NCBI GenBank assembly: GCA_024640345.1
Contig: JAHEFD010000021.1
Span: 1-39,363 of the forward strand
DNA from: Woeseiaceae bacterium
GTDB lineage: Bacteria > Pseudomonadota > Gammaproteobacteria > Steroidobacterales > Woeseiaceae
Length of the DNA stretch: 39,363 bases
Direction: 5' to 3'
In this document: one piece after another, positions 16,953-25,592 of the stretch
Numbering within the stretch: position 1 is the first letter of the stretch
How the letters are laid out: every line of letters starts with the position of its first letter
Program-made: the position numbers and the translations under genes
The notes under the pieces: generated by a model
Seen by the model: the letters and a program-made list of their open reading frames with translations, nothing else
Told to the model about the DNA's origin: nothing
Databases searched by the model: none

Positions 16953-19900
16953 ATGAAGCGAACGGGCCTCGTTAGCCTGCTGCTAGTCATTTGTGTGCCG
17001 CTCGTCGGCGGCGCTGAAATCGATCGCAGTAATTTCCCGTCAAATTTGCGTGCCCTGGAATGGCGTGAAATAGGGCCATATCGTGGCGGTCGTTCCGCAG
17101 CCGTAACCGGAATTCCTGCGGACAGAAGTACCTATTACTTCGGGTCAACAGGCGGCGGCGTATGGAAGACTCAAAATAGCGGGCAGTCGTGGCACAACAT
17201 TTCTGACGGGTATTTTGGTGGTTCAATTGGTGCCGTTGCCGTTTCCGCATGGGATCCGAATGTTATTTATGTTGGTGGCGGAGAGAAGACAGTTCGCGGT
17301 AATGTATCGCCGGGCGACGGGATGTGGAAGTCTACCGATGCAGGCGACACCTGGACCCGTATCGGTCTGACCGACTCGCAACATATTTCCCGTATTCGAA
17401 TTCATCCGAAGAACCCTGATCTTGTTTATGCAGCGGTCATGGGACACCTGTTTGGCTCAAGCGATGAACGTGGTGTTTATCGTTCACGCGATGGCGGCGC
17501 ATCGTGGGAGCGGGTGCTGTTTGTCAGTGACGAGGTCGGCGCCGTCGATCTTGCGATGGATCCGACGAATCCCAGAATTCTCTATGCCAGCTTCTGGCAA
17601 GTCCTGCGAACGCCATACAGCCTCGAGAGTGGCGGTGAAGGATCGGGGATCTACAAGAGTGTAGACGGCGGAAACAGTTGGGAAGAGCTGACAAAAAACG
17701 AAGGATTGCCGCAGGGCATCATCGGCATCAGCGGAATCGCGGTATCTCCTGCGAATAACAGGAATATATACGCGATTATCGAGGCTGAAAATGGTGGCGT
17801 CTTTCGGTCCCGAGATGGCGGCAAGACCTGGAGCAGGACGAATGACAGCAGGGATCTTCGGCAGCGTGCCTGGTATTACAGTCGTATCTATGCCGATCCC
17901 GCGGACGAAGAGTCCGTGTACGTACTGAATGTTCAATTCCACCATTCAAAAGATGGTGGCACGAGCTTTTCCACGATAGATGTACCACACGGCGATAATC
18001 ATGATCTCTGGATTGATCCGAATGATCCGCTTCGCATGATTCAGTCGAATGATGGTGGTGCCAATATTTCATTCGACCGGGGAGAGACCTGGTCACTGCA
18101 GAATAACCAGCCGACGGCGCAAATGTATCGCGTCTCGACCGACAATGATTTCCCCTACCGCTTGTTAGGTGGGCAGCAGGACAACTCGGCGGTGCGCATC
18201 CGGTCACGATCCGCGTTCGGTGACTCGATCGGCGTACGAGACTGGGAGCCAACTGCCGGTGGCGAGAGTGGCCATATAGCGGCCAAGCCTGACAATCCGG
18301 ATATCGTCGTTGGCGGCTCGTATGGTGGGTACCTGCGTGTCCTTAATCACGGCACCGGGGAGCGACGTTCCATTGATGTCTGGCCGGATAATCCGATGGG
18401 GTGGGGTGCTGCGGAACTGAAATATCGTTTCCAATGGAATTTCCCGATTGCGTTTTCTGTGCATGATCCGGGCAGGTTGTATGTTGCAGCGGATGTGCTG
18501 TTCCGCACTGACGACATGGGGCAAAGCTGGGAAACGATCAGCCCCGACCTGACCCGAAATGACAAATCGAAAATGGAATCATCCGGCGGGCCGATCACCA
18601 AGGACAACACGAGCATTGAGTATTACGGCACCATATTCGCAGTCGCCGAGTCGCCCCACGAAAAAGGCGTAATCTGGACTGGGAGTGACGACGGTCGCGT
18701 TCATGTAACTCGGAATGATGGCGGCAGCTGGCAGGACGTGACGCCTTCCGGGCTTCCTGAGTGGGCGCAGATAAACAGCATCGACATCCATCCTTTCGAA
18801 CGAGGTGGTGCCTATATTGCCGCCACACGGTACAAGTCGGACGATTTCCGGCCCTATCTCTACCGCACAACTGACTGGGGACAAAGCTGGCAACGAATTA
18901 CGGGTGGAATTCCCGGAGATGAATTCACCCGTGTTGTCCGGGCAGACCCCGATCGTCGCGGTCTCCTTTATGCAGGGACAGAAAAGGCAATTTATTATTC
19001 CCTCAATGACGGTGACAAATGGCAGTCGTTGCAGCTAAACCTTCCGGTGTCACCGGTCACCGACCTGGCGGTCAAGGAGAAGGATCTTATCGTGGCAACC
19101 CAGGGCAGGGGATACTGGATACTTGACGACCTTTCCGTGCTGCATCAGCTAAGTCCTTCGAGCGAAAGCGCCGTTGCGCATCTTTATCTGCCGCGTTCCG
19201 CATATCGATTGACTGCCGGCGGCAGATCCGATGACCCGGGCAACGCAGGAACCAATCCACCGATTGGTGCCGTAATTCACTATTCGCTCGGTAAAGAACC
19301 GGCTCCCGAGACAGAGATGACGCTCAAGGTGTTTGAAGCCAGGGGTGTCGACCCTATATGGACATGGTCGCGAAAGCCACCGCCAACAGATGAAGACGAA
19401 GAAGAACCCGGCCCCGACGATCCGCCAGATACGCGCTTGCTGGACTCGGAACAGGGACTGAACCGTTTTGTCTGGGATCTTCGGTATCCGGGGATGGAAA
19501 GGTTTGACGGGCTGATCATGTGGGCTGACATGCGCGAAGGCCCGAAAGCCGTTCCCGGCACGTACCGTGCGGAGCTTACCGTTGGTGACGTCAGCCGTGA
19601 TGTTGAATTCGAAGTCATCGCCGATCCGCGATCGTCATCGACCGCGGCGGACTATCGCGCACAATTCGACTTTATAATGGAAGCGAAGGAGTTACTGTCG
19701 ACGACTCATGCCGAAATCAGAAAGGTTCGTCAGTTGCGTACCCAGCTTGAAGCGCTGACCGCGAGACTTGAGAAGACAGCTCCTTCAGACAGCAGGATTG
19801 CAGCGTTACTTGATGAAATCAGTGCGCTTACGGATACAATTGACCCGATCGAGGAAGCACTCTACCAGACACAAAACGAGAGCCGCCAGGATCCGCTCAA

Positions 19901-20123
19901 CTATCCGATCCGACTCAATAACAAACTAACGAGCTTGATGAACACGGTAGATGTCGGCGATGCGAGACCCACTGCTGGCGCTATTGCGGTTCGCGACGAG
20001 CTTCGTGAAGCGATTCGTTCCGAGCTGGGACAGCTTGAGGCTGTGTGGGATGAGCATGTTCCTGCGCTCAACAGTGAAATTCAGTCAATGGGTATCGATC
20101 TTGTTTCAATATCCGAAGAATAA
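16953..20123 (+). CDS. Large exported BNR/Asp-box beta-propeller protein
   Basis: A 1056-residue protein with a signal peptide (LVSLLLVICVPLVGGA). At least ten Asp-box motifs (S-x-D-x-G-x-T-W type) run from residue about 65 to 690, such as STDAGDTWTRI, SRDGGASWERV, SVDGGNSWEEL, RTDDMGQSWETI and TTDWGQSWQRI, indicating one or two sortilin-like beta-propellers. A Pro/Asp/Glu-rich linker follows (about 810-830, PPTDEDEEEPG), then a domain with VPGTYRAELTVGD and a helical, coiled-coil-prone C-terminus. Relatives are annotated as glycosyl hydrolase-like, but I see no proven sialidase active site. It is followed 15 bases later by an exported RidA homologue, likely the same transcript. Function unknown. 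Confidence 0.85.
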   Translation: MKRTGLVSLLLVICVPLVGGAEIDRSNFPSNLRALEWREIGPYRGGRSAAVTGIPADRSTYYFGSTGGGVWKTQNSGQSWHNISDGYFGGSIGAVAVSAWDPNVIYVGGGEKTVRGNVSPGDGMWKSTDAGDTWTRIGLTDSQHISRIRIHPKNPDLVYAAVMGHLFGSSDERGVYRSRDGGASWERVLFVSDEVGAVDLAMDPTNPRILYASFWQVLRTPYSLESGGEGSGIYKSVDGGNSWEELTKNEGLPQGIIGISGIAVSPANNRNIYAIIEAENGGVFRSRDGGKTWSRTNDSRDLRQRAWYYSRIYADPADEESVYVLNVQFHHSKDGGTSFSTIDVPHGDNHDLWIDPNDPLRMIQSNDGGANISFDRGETWSLQNNQPTAQMYRVSTDNDFPYRLLGGQQDNSAVRIRSRSAFGDSIGVRDWEPTAGGESGHIAAKPDNPDIVVGGSYGGYLRVLNHGTGERRSIDVWPDNPMGWGAAELKYRFQWNFPIAFSVHDPGRLYVAADVLFRTDDMGQSWETISPDLTRNDKSKMESSGGPITKDNTSIEYYGTIFAVAESPHEKGVIWTGSDDGRVHVTRNDGGSWQDVTPSGLPEWAQINSIDIHPFERGGAYIAATRYKSDDFRPYLYRTTDWGQSWQRITGGIPGDEFTRVVRADPDRRGLLYAGTEKAIYYSLNDGDKWQSLQLNLPVSPVTDLAVKEKDLIVATQGRGYWILDDLSVLHQLSPSSESAVAHLYLPRSAYRLTAGGRSDDPGNAGTNPPIGAVIHYSLGKEPAPETEMTLKVFEARGVDPIWTWSRKPPPTDEDEEEPGPDDPPDTRLLDSEQGLNRFVWDLRYPGMERFDGLIMWADMREGPKAVPGTYRAELTVGDVSRDVEFEVIADPRSSSTAADYRAQFDFIMEAKELLSTTHAEIRKVRQLRTQLEALTARLEKTAPSDSRIAALLDEISALTDTIDPIEEALYQTQNESRQDPLNYPIRLNNKLTSLMNTVDVGDARPTAGAIAVRDELREAIRSELGQLEAVWDEHVPALNSEIQSMGIDLVSISEE

Positions 20124-20138
20124 AGGGAGATGAATGAT

Positions 20139-20600
20139 ATGAGAGAAATAAAGACACTTGCATTAATAATGATTGGCATGCTCTTCGTCGGTTGTGCGGT
20201 TGCTGACGACGATGATGCGCGAGCTTATTTCGGAGGACGTTCCGCATCAGATGAAAATGCTCCGCCCTTCAGTGGCGCAGTGCTCGCAAATGACACGCTT
20301 TACGTGTCCGGGGTACTGGGGCTGATCGATGGCAAGGTGCCCGATGATCCGGCTGATGAGGCGCGTGCGGTCATGGACGCTATCAAAGCGCAGGTCGAGG
20401 GGGCGGGCATGACAATGGACGACGTCGTGTTTGTCCAGATCTTCTGCTCCGATGTGTCCCACTACGCCGCATTTAATGCTGTGTATCGAACGTACTTTAC
20501 GAGAGAGTACCCGGCGCGTGCATTCCTCGGTGCGGGCACGCTGCTTTTCAATGCGCGATTCGAAGTCCTGGCGACGGCAGTCAAGCGTCCTGCCGAATGA
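20139..20600 (+). CDS. Exported RidA-family protein (probable lipoprotein)
   Basis: A 153-residue YjgF/YER057c/UK114 (RidA) protein. RidA enzymes hydrolyse reactive imines such as 2-aminoacrylate. The fold's hallmark segments are present: SGAVLANDTLYVSGVLGL, VEGAGMTMDDVVFVQIF, and PARAFLGAG with the conserved Arg that binds the substrate carboxylate. Unusually the N-terminus has a hydrophobic segment and lipobox-like FVGC, so it is exported and probably lipid-anchored. Start ATG 20139 is preferred because GGGAG lies 9 bases upstream; ATG 20130 is almost on top of that site. It lies 15 bases after the BNR gene. Confidence 0.85.
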   Translation: MREIKTLALIMIGMLFVGCAVADDDDARAYFGGRSASDENAPPFSGAVLANDTLYVSGVLGLIDGKVPDDPADEARAVMDAIKAQVEGAGMTMDDVVFVQIFCSDVSHYAAFNAVYRTYFTREYPARAFLGAGTLLFNARFEVLATAVKRPAE

Positions 20601-20607
20601 TGGAAAT

Positions 20608-20632
20608 GGGGTCAGAGCCTGGCTCTGGCCCC
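20608..20632. terminator. Strong hairpin with GGGGTCAGAGCC arms (REP-like, terminator)
   Basis: GGGGTCAGAGCC and GGCTCTGGCCCC form an almost perfect stem (about 11 bp, one G-T pair) with a 3-base loop, ending directly before the stop codon of the TPR gene on the - strand. It lies between convergent genes and should end transcription in both directions. The arm sequence is found again at 34609-34619, which suggests a dispersed repeat family. Confidence 0.65.
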
Positions 20633-22414
20633 TTATTCCTGATCAGATAGTCCGATTTCTGCCAGCAATGAGACGAAGCGCGGATCGTCTCTTATAAAGT
20701 CGTAAGAGGGATTGATGCGCATCGACAGCAGACTTCTGAATTCTATGCCCCCATTATTAACGTTGTTCAGTGCTGCGATGGTTTTTTCCACATCGCCAAC
20801 AGCAGCATAGATTTCCGGCACTTCAGTTGCGATGTCCATCTTTTCGATTAGCTCGGCAGGTACAGTTACATCAGCCTCGCCCGACTGCGCACGCACGATT
20901 AGCTCACCAAGTTCCCTGGCTGCATCAGCGTCTCTTTGAGTTGATTCCGCCCACTGCTGCAATTGTATGGCTGCTTCAATAGGTCTCCTCGCTCGAATCT
21001 TGGCAATCCACAAGTCGGCCATCAAGGCCGAGTACGCATTCCGTTGAAGCGTTTCCTCGCCGATTTTGAATGACTCATCCCATTGCCGCGCATCTGCGAG
21101 GATGTAGCTCAGGTTAGTAAACATCAGGACAGAAAGCGGATCTGCCTGCAGTGCTTTTTTTGCCATCGCTATAGCTTCGTCGTGCCGACCCTGCCAGGAC
21201 AAGAGGTGCGAGTACCAATGCAGGGCATTGACGTTGGAGCTGTCGATGGACAACGCACTTCGAAATGATTCCTCTGCGCGGGCCCAATCATGTTTTTGCA
21301 ACAGCTGGTGCCAGCCGAAGGTAGCAGCGGCATAAGGCGAGTCAGGATTCAGGGCGATCGCGCGGTTCGCGGCGGCAGTGGCTTCCGTTCTAACCAGCAT
21401 CGGGTCGGTAACGGCCATAAAGTTTGGCAGTTCCAGCCACGCCTCGGCCAGTCCGGACCAGGCCAAAGCGAATTGCGGATCGAAGTTGGTAGCGCGTTCG
21501 AAGTGCTCAATTGCGGCCTGCATTTCCTCGGGGTTGCGACGATTCAGTGCCTGCTTTCCCTCGAAATAGGCCTCCAGCGCTTCCATACTTTCTGTTGGGA
21601 TGCTGCTGATGCGGGCCTGTTCGGCTTCATTCAGTTGTGCGTCAAGTGCAGCTGCGATGGTCGCTGATATTTCTGACTGGATTGCGAACACGTTGGCTGC
21701 GTTGAAATCGCGATCATAGGTATCGGCCCAGATATGCTCGTCGGTTTTTGCATCGATTAATTGCATGTTGATTCTTAGCGAATCGCCGGATCGCTGGATG
21801 CCGCCTTCGAGGATGCTGCCGACGCCGAGTTCTTCGCCGATTTGCTTCATATTTTTCGTCGTGCTGCGGTATTCCATTACCGACGTTCTGGATATAAGTC
21901 GCAAATCGGATATCTGGGCAAGCCTGGTTAAGAGTTCGTCGTGAATACCTTCTGACAGGAATTCAGTGCGTTCTGCATCGGCGCTCCGGTTGATAAATGG
22001 CAACACGGCAACCGAGCGGCGGTAATCGACGTTTACTTCGGGGACGTCGGGTCCAGTCAGAACATAGTTATCGACGATCAGGAATACAACCGCGATCGCA
22101 AGCAGGGCGACGACAACGTTATTTAGCTTTCGGCCCGTCTGGACCGTAATGCTTTGTGTCCGGTCGACATCGGCAGTCGGAACCAGTCCGGTCGGGGTCA
22201 GTTCATAGGCCCAGGCGAGCAAGACCGCGATAGGGAAGGCAAGGATCAGAAACAGGATGAGCACCTGCATCACCCAGTCAGGGGCCTTGAAGGTCGGCAG
22301 GATTATGTCTGCGATCTGGACCAGCAGCCAGGACACCAATGCATAGGCAAGGCTGACTTTAAAGATATTCCTGCGCCGGAGTTCTCCAAGCCGGATCTGT
22401 CCTAACAGAGCCAT
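20633..22414 (-). CDS. TolB-like/TPR membrane protein
   Basis: A 593-residue inner-membrane protein. Three hydrophobic segments lie near residues 20-38, 46-67 and 95-113. They are followed by a FlgO/TolB-like N-terminal domain: SVAVLPFINRSADAE, then TEFLSEGIHDELLTRLAQI, then LRLISRTSVMEYR. After it, from about 270 onward, come TPR-type helical repeats (AIEHFERATNFDPQFALAWS, AAANRAIALNPDSPYAAATF, AMAKKALQADPLSVLMFTNL). Homologues often have an N-terminal adenylate-cyclase or winged-helix domain; this one has neither and keeps only the membrane part. GGGGA lies 6 bases before the ATG. Likely a scaffold or signalling component; no partner is visible. Confidence 0.82.
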   Translation of the reverse strand: MALLGQIRLGELRRRNIFKVSLAYALVSWLLVQIADIILPTFKAPDWVMQVLILFLILAFPIAVLLAWAYELTPTGLVPTADVDRTQSITVQTGRKLNNVVVALLAIAVVFLIVDNYVLTGPDVPEVNVDYRRSVAVLPFINRSADAERTEFLSEGIHDELLTRLAQISDLRLISRTSVMEYRSTTKNMKQIGEELGVGSILEGGIQRSGDSLRINMQLIDAKTDEHIWADTYDRDFNAANVFAIQSEISATIAAALDAQLNEAEQARISSIPTESMEALEAYFEGKQALNRRNPEEMQAAIEHFERATNFDPQFALAWSGLAEAWLELPNFMAVTDPMLVRTEATAAANRAIALNPDSPYAAATFGWHQLLQKHDWARAEESFRSALSIDSSNVNALHWYSHLLSWQGRHDEAIAMAKKALQADPLSVLMFTNLSYILADARQWDESFKIGEETLQRNAYSALMADLWIAKIRARRPIEAAIQLQQWAESTQRDADAARELGELIVRAQSGEADVTVPAELIEKMDIATEVPEIYAAVGDVEKTIAALNNVNNGGIEFRSLLSMRINPSYDFIRDDPRFVSLLAEIGLSDQE

Positions 22415-22486
22415 TTCGTATCCCCAAATGGTCGAGGAAACGATTCTACCGAGAGTTTCCGCAAAACTCGCTCCATGCGAGTAAAT

Positions 22487-22984
22487 TTATTCCTCGGTTT
22501 CACCATCCCAGTAGTCGACGGCGGTCGATTTGCGGGCAAATACGAGGAAAGATCCCGGACCGCGGGGATCATCCGTTTTGCCATGCCAGGCCCCGTACTT
22601 GCCGGAATCAGGATAGAGGAAGATGTCGGTTTCATCCTGGGTGCTAAGCGCGATGTAGGCCAATTCGGCGTCTGAGTTATTGATGATCTGGTGGGCCTGC
22701 TCCGGGTCCGCTGGCGAGCATATGAAGTCGCCGGCCCGAATCGGATATTCGCTTCCAGCATGTCGCAGCACGCCTTCGCCCTCGAGTACGAAAAACATCT
22801 CCTCGACGACGTAGTGCGAGTGATAAGGCCATGCTCGCTTTCCCGGGGCCAGGCGGATAACGCTGTAGCCGAGCTTGGAAGCCCCTATTTTCGAGGACAC
22901 CTGGGCCCGTCTCGCGCTGAACTGTTTGCCTTTGCCAAATTCGGAATAATCCAGATTATCTATATTTATTATAGGCTTATGCAT
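22487..22984 (-). CDS. Cupin-domain protein
   Basis: A 165-residue protein with one cupin barrel. Motif 1 carries the metal ligands (YHSHYVVEEMFFVLEGEG) and motif 2 follows (AGDFICSPADPEQAHQIIN). The C-terminal tail (FLVFARKSTAVDYWDGE) resembles cupins acting on sugar or aromatic metabolites, but no specific substrate is evident. ATG 22984 is selected because GGAGAA lies 6 bases upstream; the open frame continues to 23419 only as a shadow of the divergent ParA gene. Confidence 0.85.
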   Translation of the reverse strand: MHKPIINIDNLDYSEFGKGKQFSARRAQVSSKIGASKLGYSVIRLAPGKRAWPYHSHYVVEEMFFVLEGEGVLRHAGSEYPIRAGDFICSPADPEQAHQIINNSDAELAYIALSTQDETDIFLYPDSGKYGAWHGKTDDPRGPGSFLVFARKSTAVDYWDGETEE

Positions 22985-23202
22985 GACATTTTCTCCGAAG
23001 TGCATGGGTCGTGGAGTTGGGAAGCAGAAATAATACGGCAAGTGACCGGCTGCTGGTTTTGTCAGCCGGATTCGAGGGGCGTAGTATTTGCGTGAGGCAA
23101 ACCCGGTAGCCGGAGAATCTGCAGCTCCGGGTTTAACGCGGATGCCGATTGCGGGGCCAATGACCCACGTTGCGGCCATGAAAGACTGGGCAGGTGGTTG
23201 AT

Positions 23203-23952
23203 ATGAGTCTTTTACCGAATCGACACGGTCTGCAACGGATCGTGGTGTTGAATCCAAAAGGCGGTTGTGGCAAGACATCGATCGCGACGAATCTGGCGAG
23301 CTATTATTCTCTGCAGGGCGAAATGCCAATGTTGCTGGACTGTGATCCGCAGGGCGCCAGCATGCGGTGGCTGGAAAAACGTTCACGGTTGCGGGCGCCG
23401 ATTCACGGGATCGCGGCATACCGGAATTCCCTCAACATGACCCGAAGCTGGCAGCAGCGTGTGCCGCGGGAAACCAGGCATGTCATCGTCGACACTCCTG
23501 CTGCGCTGGAGGGGCCGCAAATTCATGACCTGATTTACGAGGCAAATAATCTCATTATTCCGGTGCTGGCGTCACCGATCGATATACGTTTCGCTGCCCG
23601 ATTTATTGCAGAACTCCTGTTGGTTGCACAGGTGGATCTGCGTGCAGTTCGAGTCGGAATTGTGGCGAATAGAACGCGCCGCAATACGAAAAGTCTGCGT
23701 CAGCTGATGCGTTTTCTCTCTGGTCTGAAGATCCCGGTCATAGCAGTGCTGCGGGACAGCCAGAACTTCGTTAACGCGGTTGGGGAGGGAATTGGTATCG
23801 CGGAATTGCCCACATACCAGGGACGCGAAGATAATCGATCGCTTCAGCCTGTATTTTCCTGGCTTGACCAGTGGCAGCCATCGCAGGAGAAATTACTTAA
23901 TCCAACAAAGATCGATGATTTGCGGCTGCCCCACGGTACATCGTTGCATTGA
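23203..23952 (+). CDS. Orphan ParA/MinD-type ATPase
   Basis: A 249-residue cytosolic ParA-family protein. The deviant Walker A KGGCGKT follows the first strand (RIVVLNPKGGCGKTSIATNL), the A' motif is LLDCDPQGA and Walker B is VIVDTPAALEG. Length matches small ParA proteins that position cargo. There is no ParB, no parS-like repeat and no cargo gene (chemotaxis, pilus, carboxysome) beside it. ATG 23203 has AGGTGG about 5 bases upstream; an in-frame GTG is at 23194. It is divergent from the cupin gene and convergent with the META gene. Confidence 0.88.
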   Translation: MSLLPNRHGLQRIVVLNPKGGCGKTSIATNLASYYSLQGEMPMLLDCDPQGASMRWLEKRSRLRAPIHGIAAYRNSLNMTRSWQQRVPRETRHVIVDTPAALEGPQIHDLIYEANNLIIPVLASPIDIRFAARFIAELLLVAQVDLRAVRVGIVANRTRRNTKSLRQLMRFLSGLKIPVIAVLRDSQNFVNAVGEGIGIAELPTYQGREDNRSLQPVFSWLDQWQPSQEKLLNPTKIDDLRLPHGTSLH

Positions 23953-23985
23953 GGGCAGTTATTCAGGGCAGCGGACCCGGCTTTT

Positions 23986-24444
23986 CTAGCGAGCGTCGCC
24001 TTGTTGCGCCCGAATGTAGCGAACGACGGCGACCGCTTTTTCATCGTACATGGTGAGCCTGTCATCGCTGCTCGACAGTGAGCGCGCTGATTGCAGCGCA
24101 GCCAGGAACGACAGTTCGAAGGAATTTTCCGGTTCCGGGCAAGCTTTGCTGGTGCTCCCTAAGGGGCCGAATTCGAGCGCGCCGTCAACAAGCCTGAATG
24201 TGCCGAAAAAACGATTACACCCTGAGAAACCAGTGAATCTTTCGTCCGTATCGAACTTGAGAAACATTGGCGTTTCCTTCTCCAGGCGCATTTCTCCGAT
24301 GTGCGTCGGTTGCCAGGCGCTTCCAACAATTTCCGCTGCCGAAGCAATGTTCGTGTCTGATCGGTTCTCCAGTCCTTTCAGATTGACCAGCGCTAATCCG
24401 GCCAGGAACAGCATGAAAAAAATGAATCCAACTGACGCTTTCAT
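23986..24444 (-). CDS. META-domain protein (HslJ-like)
   Basis: A 152-residue envelope protein. An N-terminal hydrophobic segment (VGFIFFMLFLAGLALVNL) serves as signal or anchor. The META domain is clear: LKFDTDERFTGFSGCNRFFG, then TFRLVDGALEFGPLGS, then TSKACPEPENSFELSFLAAL. HslJ relatives are outer-membrane-associated and linked to novobiocin and heat-shock resistance, but the role here is unknown. ATG 24444 has GGAGG 6 bases upstream; the longer frame to 24501 adds an unlikely N-terminus. It is divergent from the alpha/beta hydrolase across 130 bases. Confidence 0.85.
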   Translation of the reverse strand: MKASVGFIFFMLFLAGLALVNLKGLENRSDTNIASAAEIVGSAWQPTHIGEMRLEKETPMFLKFDTDERFTGFSGCNRFFGTFRLVDGALEFGPLGSTSKACPEPENSFELSFLAALQSARSLSSSDDRLTMYDEKAVAVVRYIRAQQGDAR

Positions 24445-24574
24445 ATTCGCCTCCGGAAAGAGCAACCTCATCACCGTACGCCATGGTGACAATTGCGGCA
24501 ATCGATCAACTCTCCAATTCCGGATTGCGAAGAGGTTGTCTTATCTGCTCAAATGAGGTTCCGGATACCAGCAG

Positions 24575-25507
24575 ATGGAAAACGCCATGATTGCCAGAAT
24601 AGTCAGTTTCTTGTTGATTTCAATTGTCATCGGAGTTGCGCCGGCCTCTGGCGCCGGACAGGCAGAAATCCGGAGACACACGGTCATGGCGGATGGGCAC
24701 CCGATAGCGCTGTGGGAAAAGACTGCAACAGGGGCCACCGAGGCGGTCTTGCTGGTGCATGGCAGAACCTGGAGCGCGCGACCGGATTTCGATCTGCAGG
24801 TAAATGGCGAAGACTTGTCATTGATGGATGGGCTGGTTGAGGAAGGCTACGCTGTTTATGCAGTCGACCTGAGGGGCTACGGCGAAACACCTCGTGATGA
24901 GACGGGCTGGCTGACACCCAATCGCGCTGCCGATGATGTTGCCATCGTCCTGGAGTGGATTGCCGAGTCCGGAGAGTGGAGCATCAAACCTCACCTGTTC
25001 GGCTGGTCGATGGGATCGACGATTTCCCAGCTTGCGGTTCAGCGTCACCCTGAAGCTGCGGCGTCGTTAACACTGTTCGGATACTGGCGCGACGATGACC
25101 TGGAATTACCTGCCGACGACCCGGGGATTGAGCCGGAAATGGCGGCTACAACCGCGGAAGCCGCGGCCAGCGACTTCATCGTTCCCGGCGCCATCAGCGA
25201 GGCGGCAATCGACGCCTACGTGCAACAGGCATTGGCGGCGGATCCGGTGCGCGTCGACGTGAGGAATATGGATCAATACAACAAGCTGGATGCTGCGCAC
25301 ATCAGAATACCTGCACTGATAATCGCCGGTGAATTCGATCCCCTCGCGCCAGCTGTCTACCAGGCAAAATTGTTCGTTCGCATCGCGACCGGGCACAAGC
25401 AGTATGTCTCAGTACCTGGCGGTGATCACGCCGCCTTTCTCGAAAAGCCACGGGCGTACTTCATTCATGAGTTGGTCGGATTCTTTCGCGGAGTAACTAT
25501 TCAATAG
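24575..25507 (+). CDS. Exported alpha/beta hydrolase
   Basis: A 310-residue alpha/beta hydrolase with a signal peptide (VSFLLISIVIGVAPASGA). The nucleophile elbow is FGWSMGSTIS (Ser about 157), the acid is likely Asp in IIAGEFDPLAP, and the His in VPGGDHAAFLEKP. The oxyanion strand is EAVLLVHGRTW. A cap domain lies between strands 6 and 7. Substrate unknown (esterase or lipase-like). ATG 24587 is an alternative start. Confidence 0.88.
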   Translation: MENAMIARIVSFLLISIVIGVAPASGAGQAEIRRHTVMADGHPIALWEKTATGATEAVLLVHGRTWSARPDFDLQVNGEDLSLMDGLVEEGYAVYAVDLRGYGETPRDETGWLTPNRAADDVAIVLEWIAESGEWSIKPHLFGWSMGSTISQLAVQRHPEAAASLTLFGYWRDDDLELPADDPGIEPEMAATTAEAAASDFIVPGAISEAAIDAYVQQALAADPVRVDVRNMDQYNKLDAAHIRIPALIIAGEFDPLAPAVYQAKLFVRIATGHKQYVSVPGGDHAAFLEKPRAYFIHELVGFFRGVTIQ

Positions 25508-25592
25508 AAAATCCGGCCCGGCTTGCAGTTTTTGTCGATTTGCTGATCTACACTTAAACCTGAGCTATGCGCAATTTGATTGGGGAAAGAAC

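Noticed and set aside
22985-23419. Upstream extension of the cupin frame
   Set aside because: Antisense to the well-supported ParA gene; the cupin has its own ribosome site at 22984.
24445-24501. Longer start for the META protein at 24501
   Set aside because: GGAGG at ideal spacing supports ATG 24444, which also begins the signal segment.
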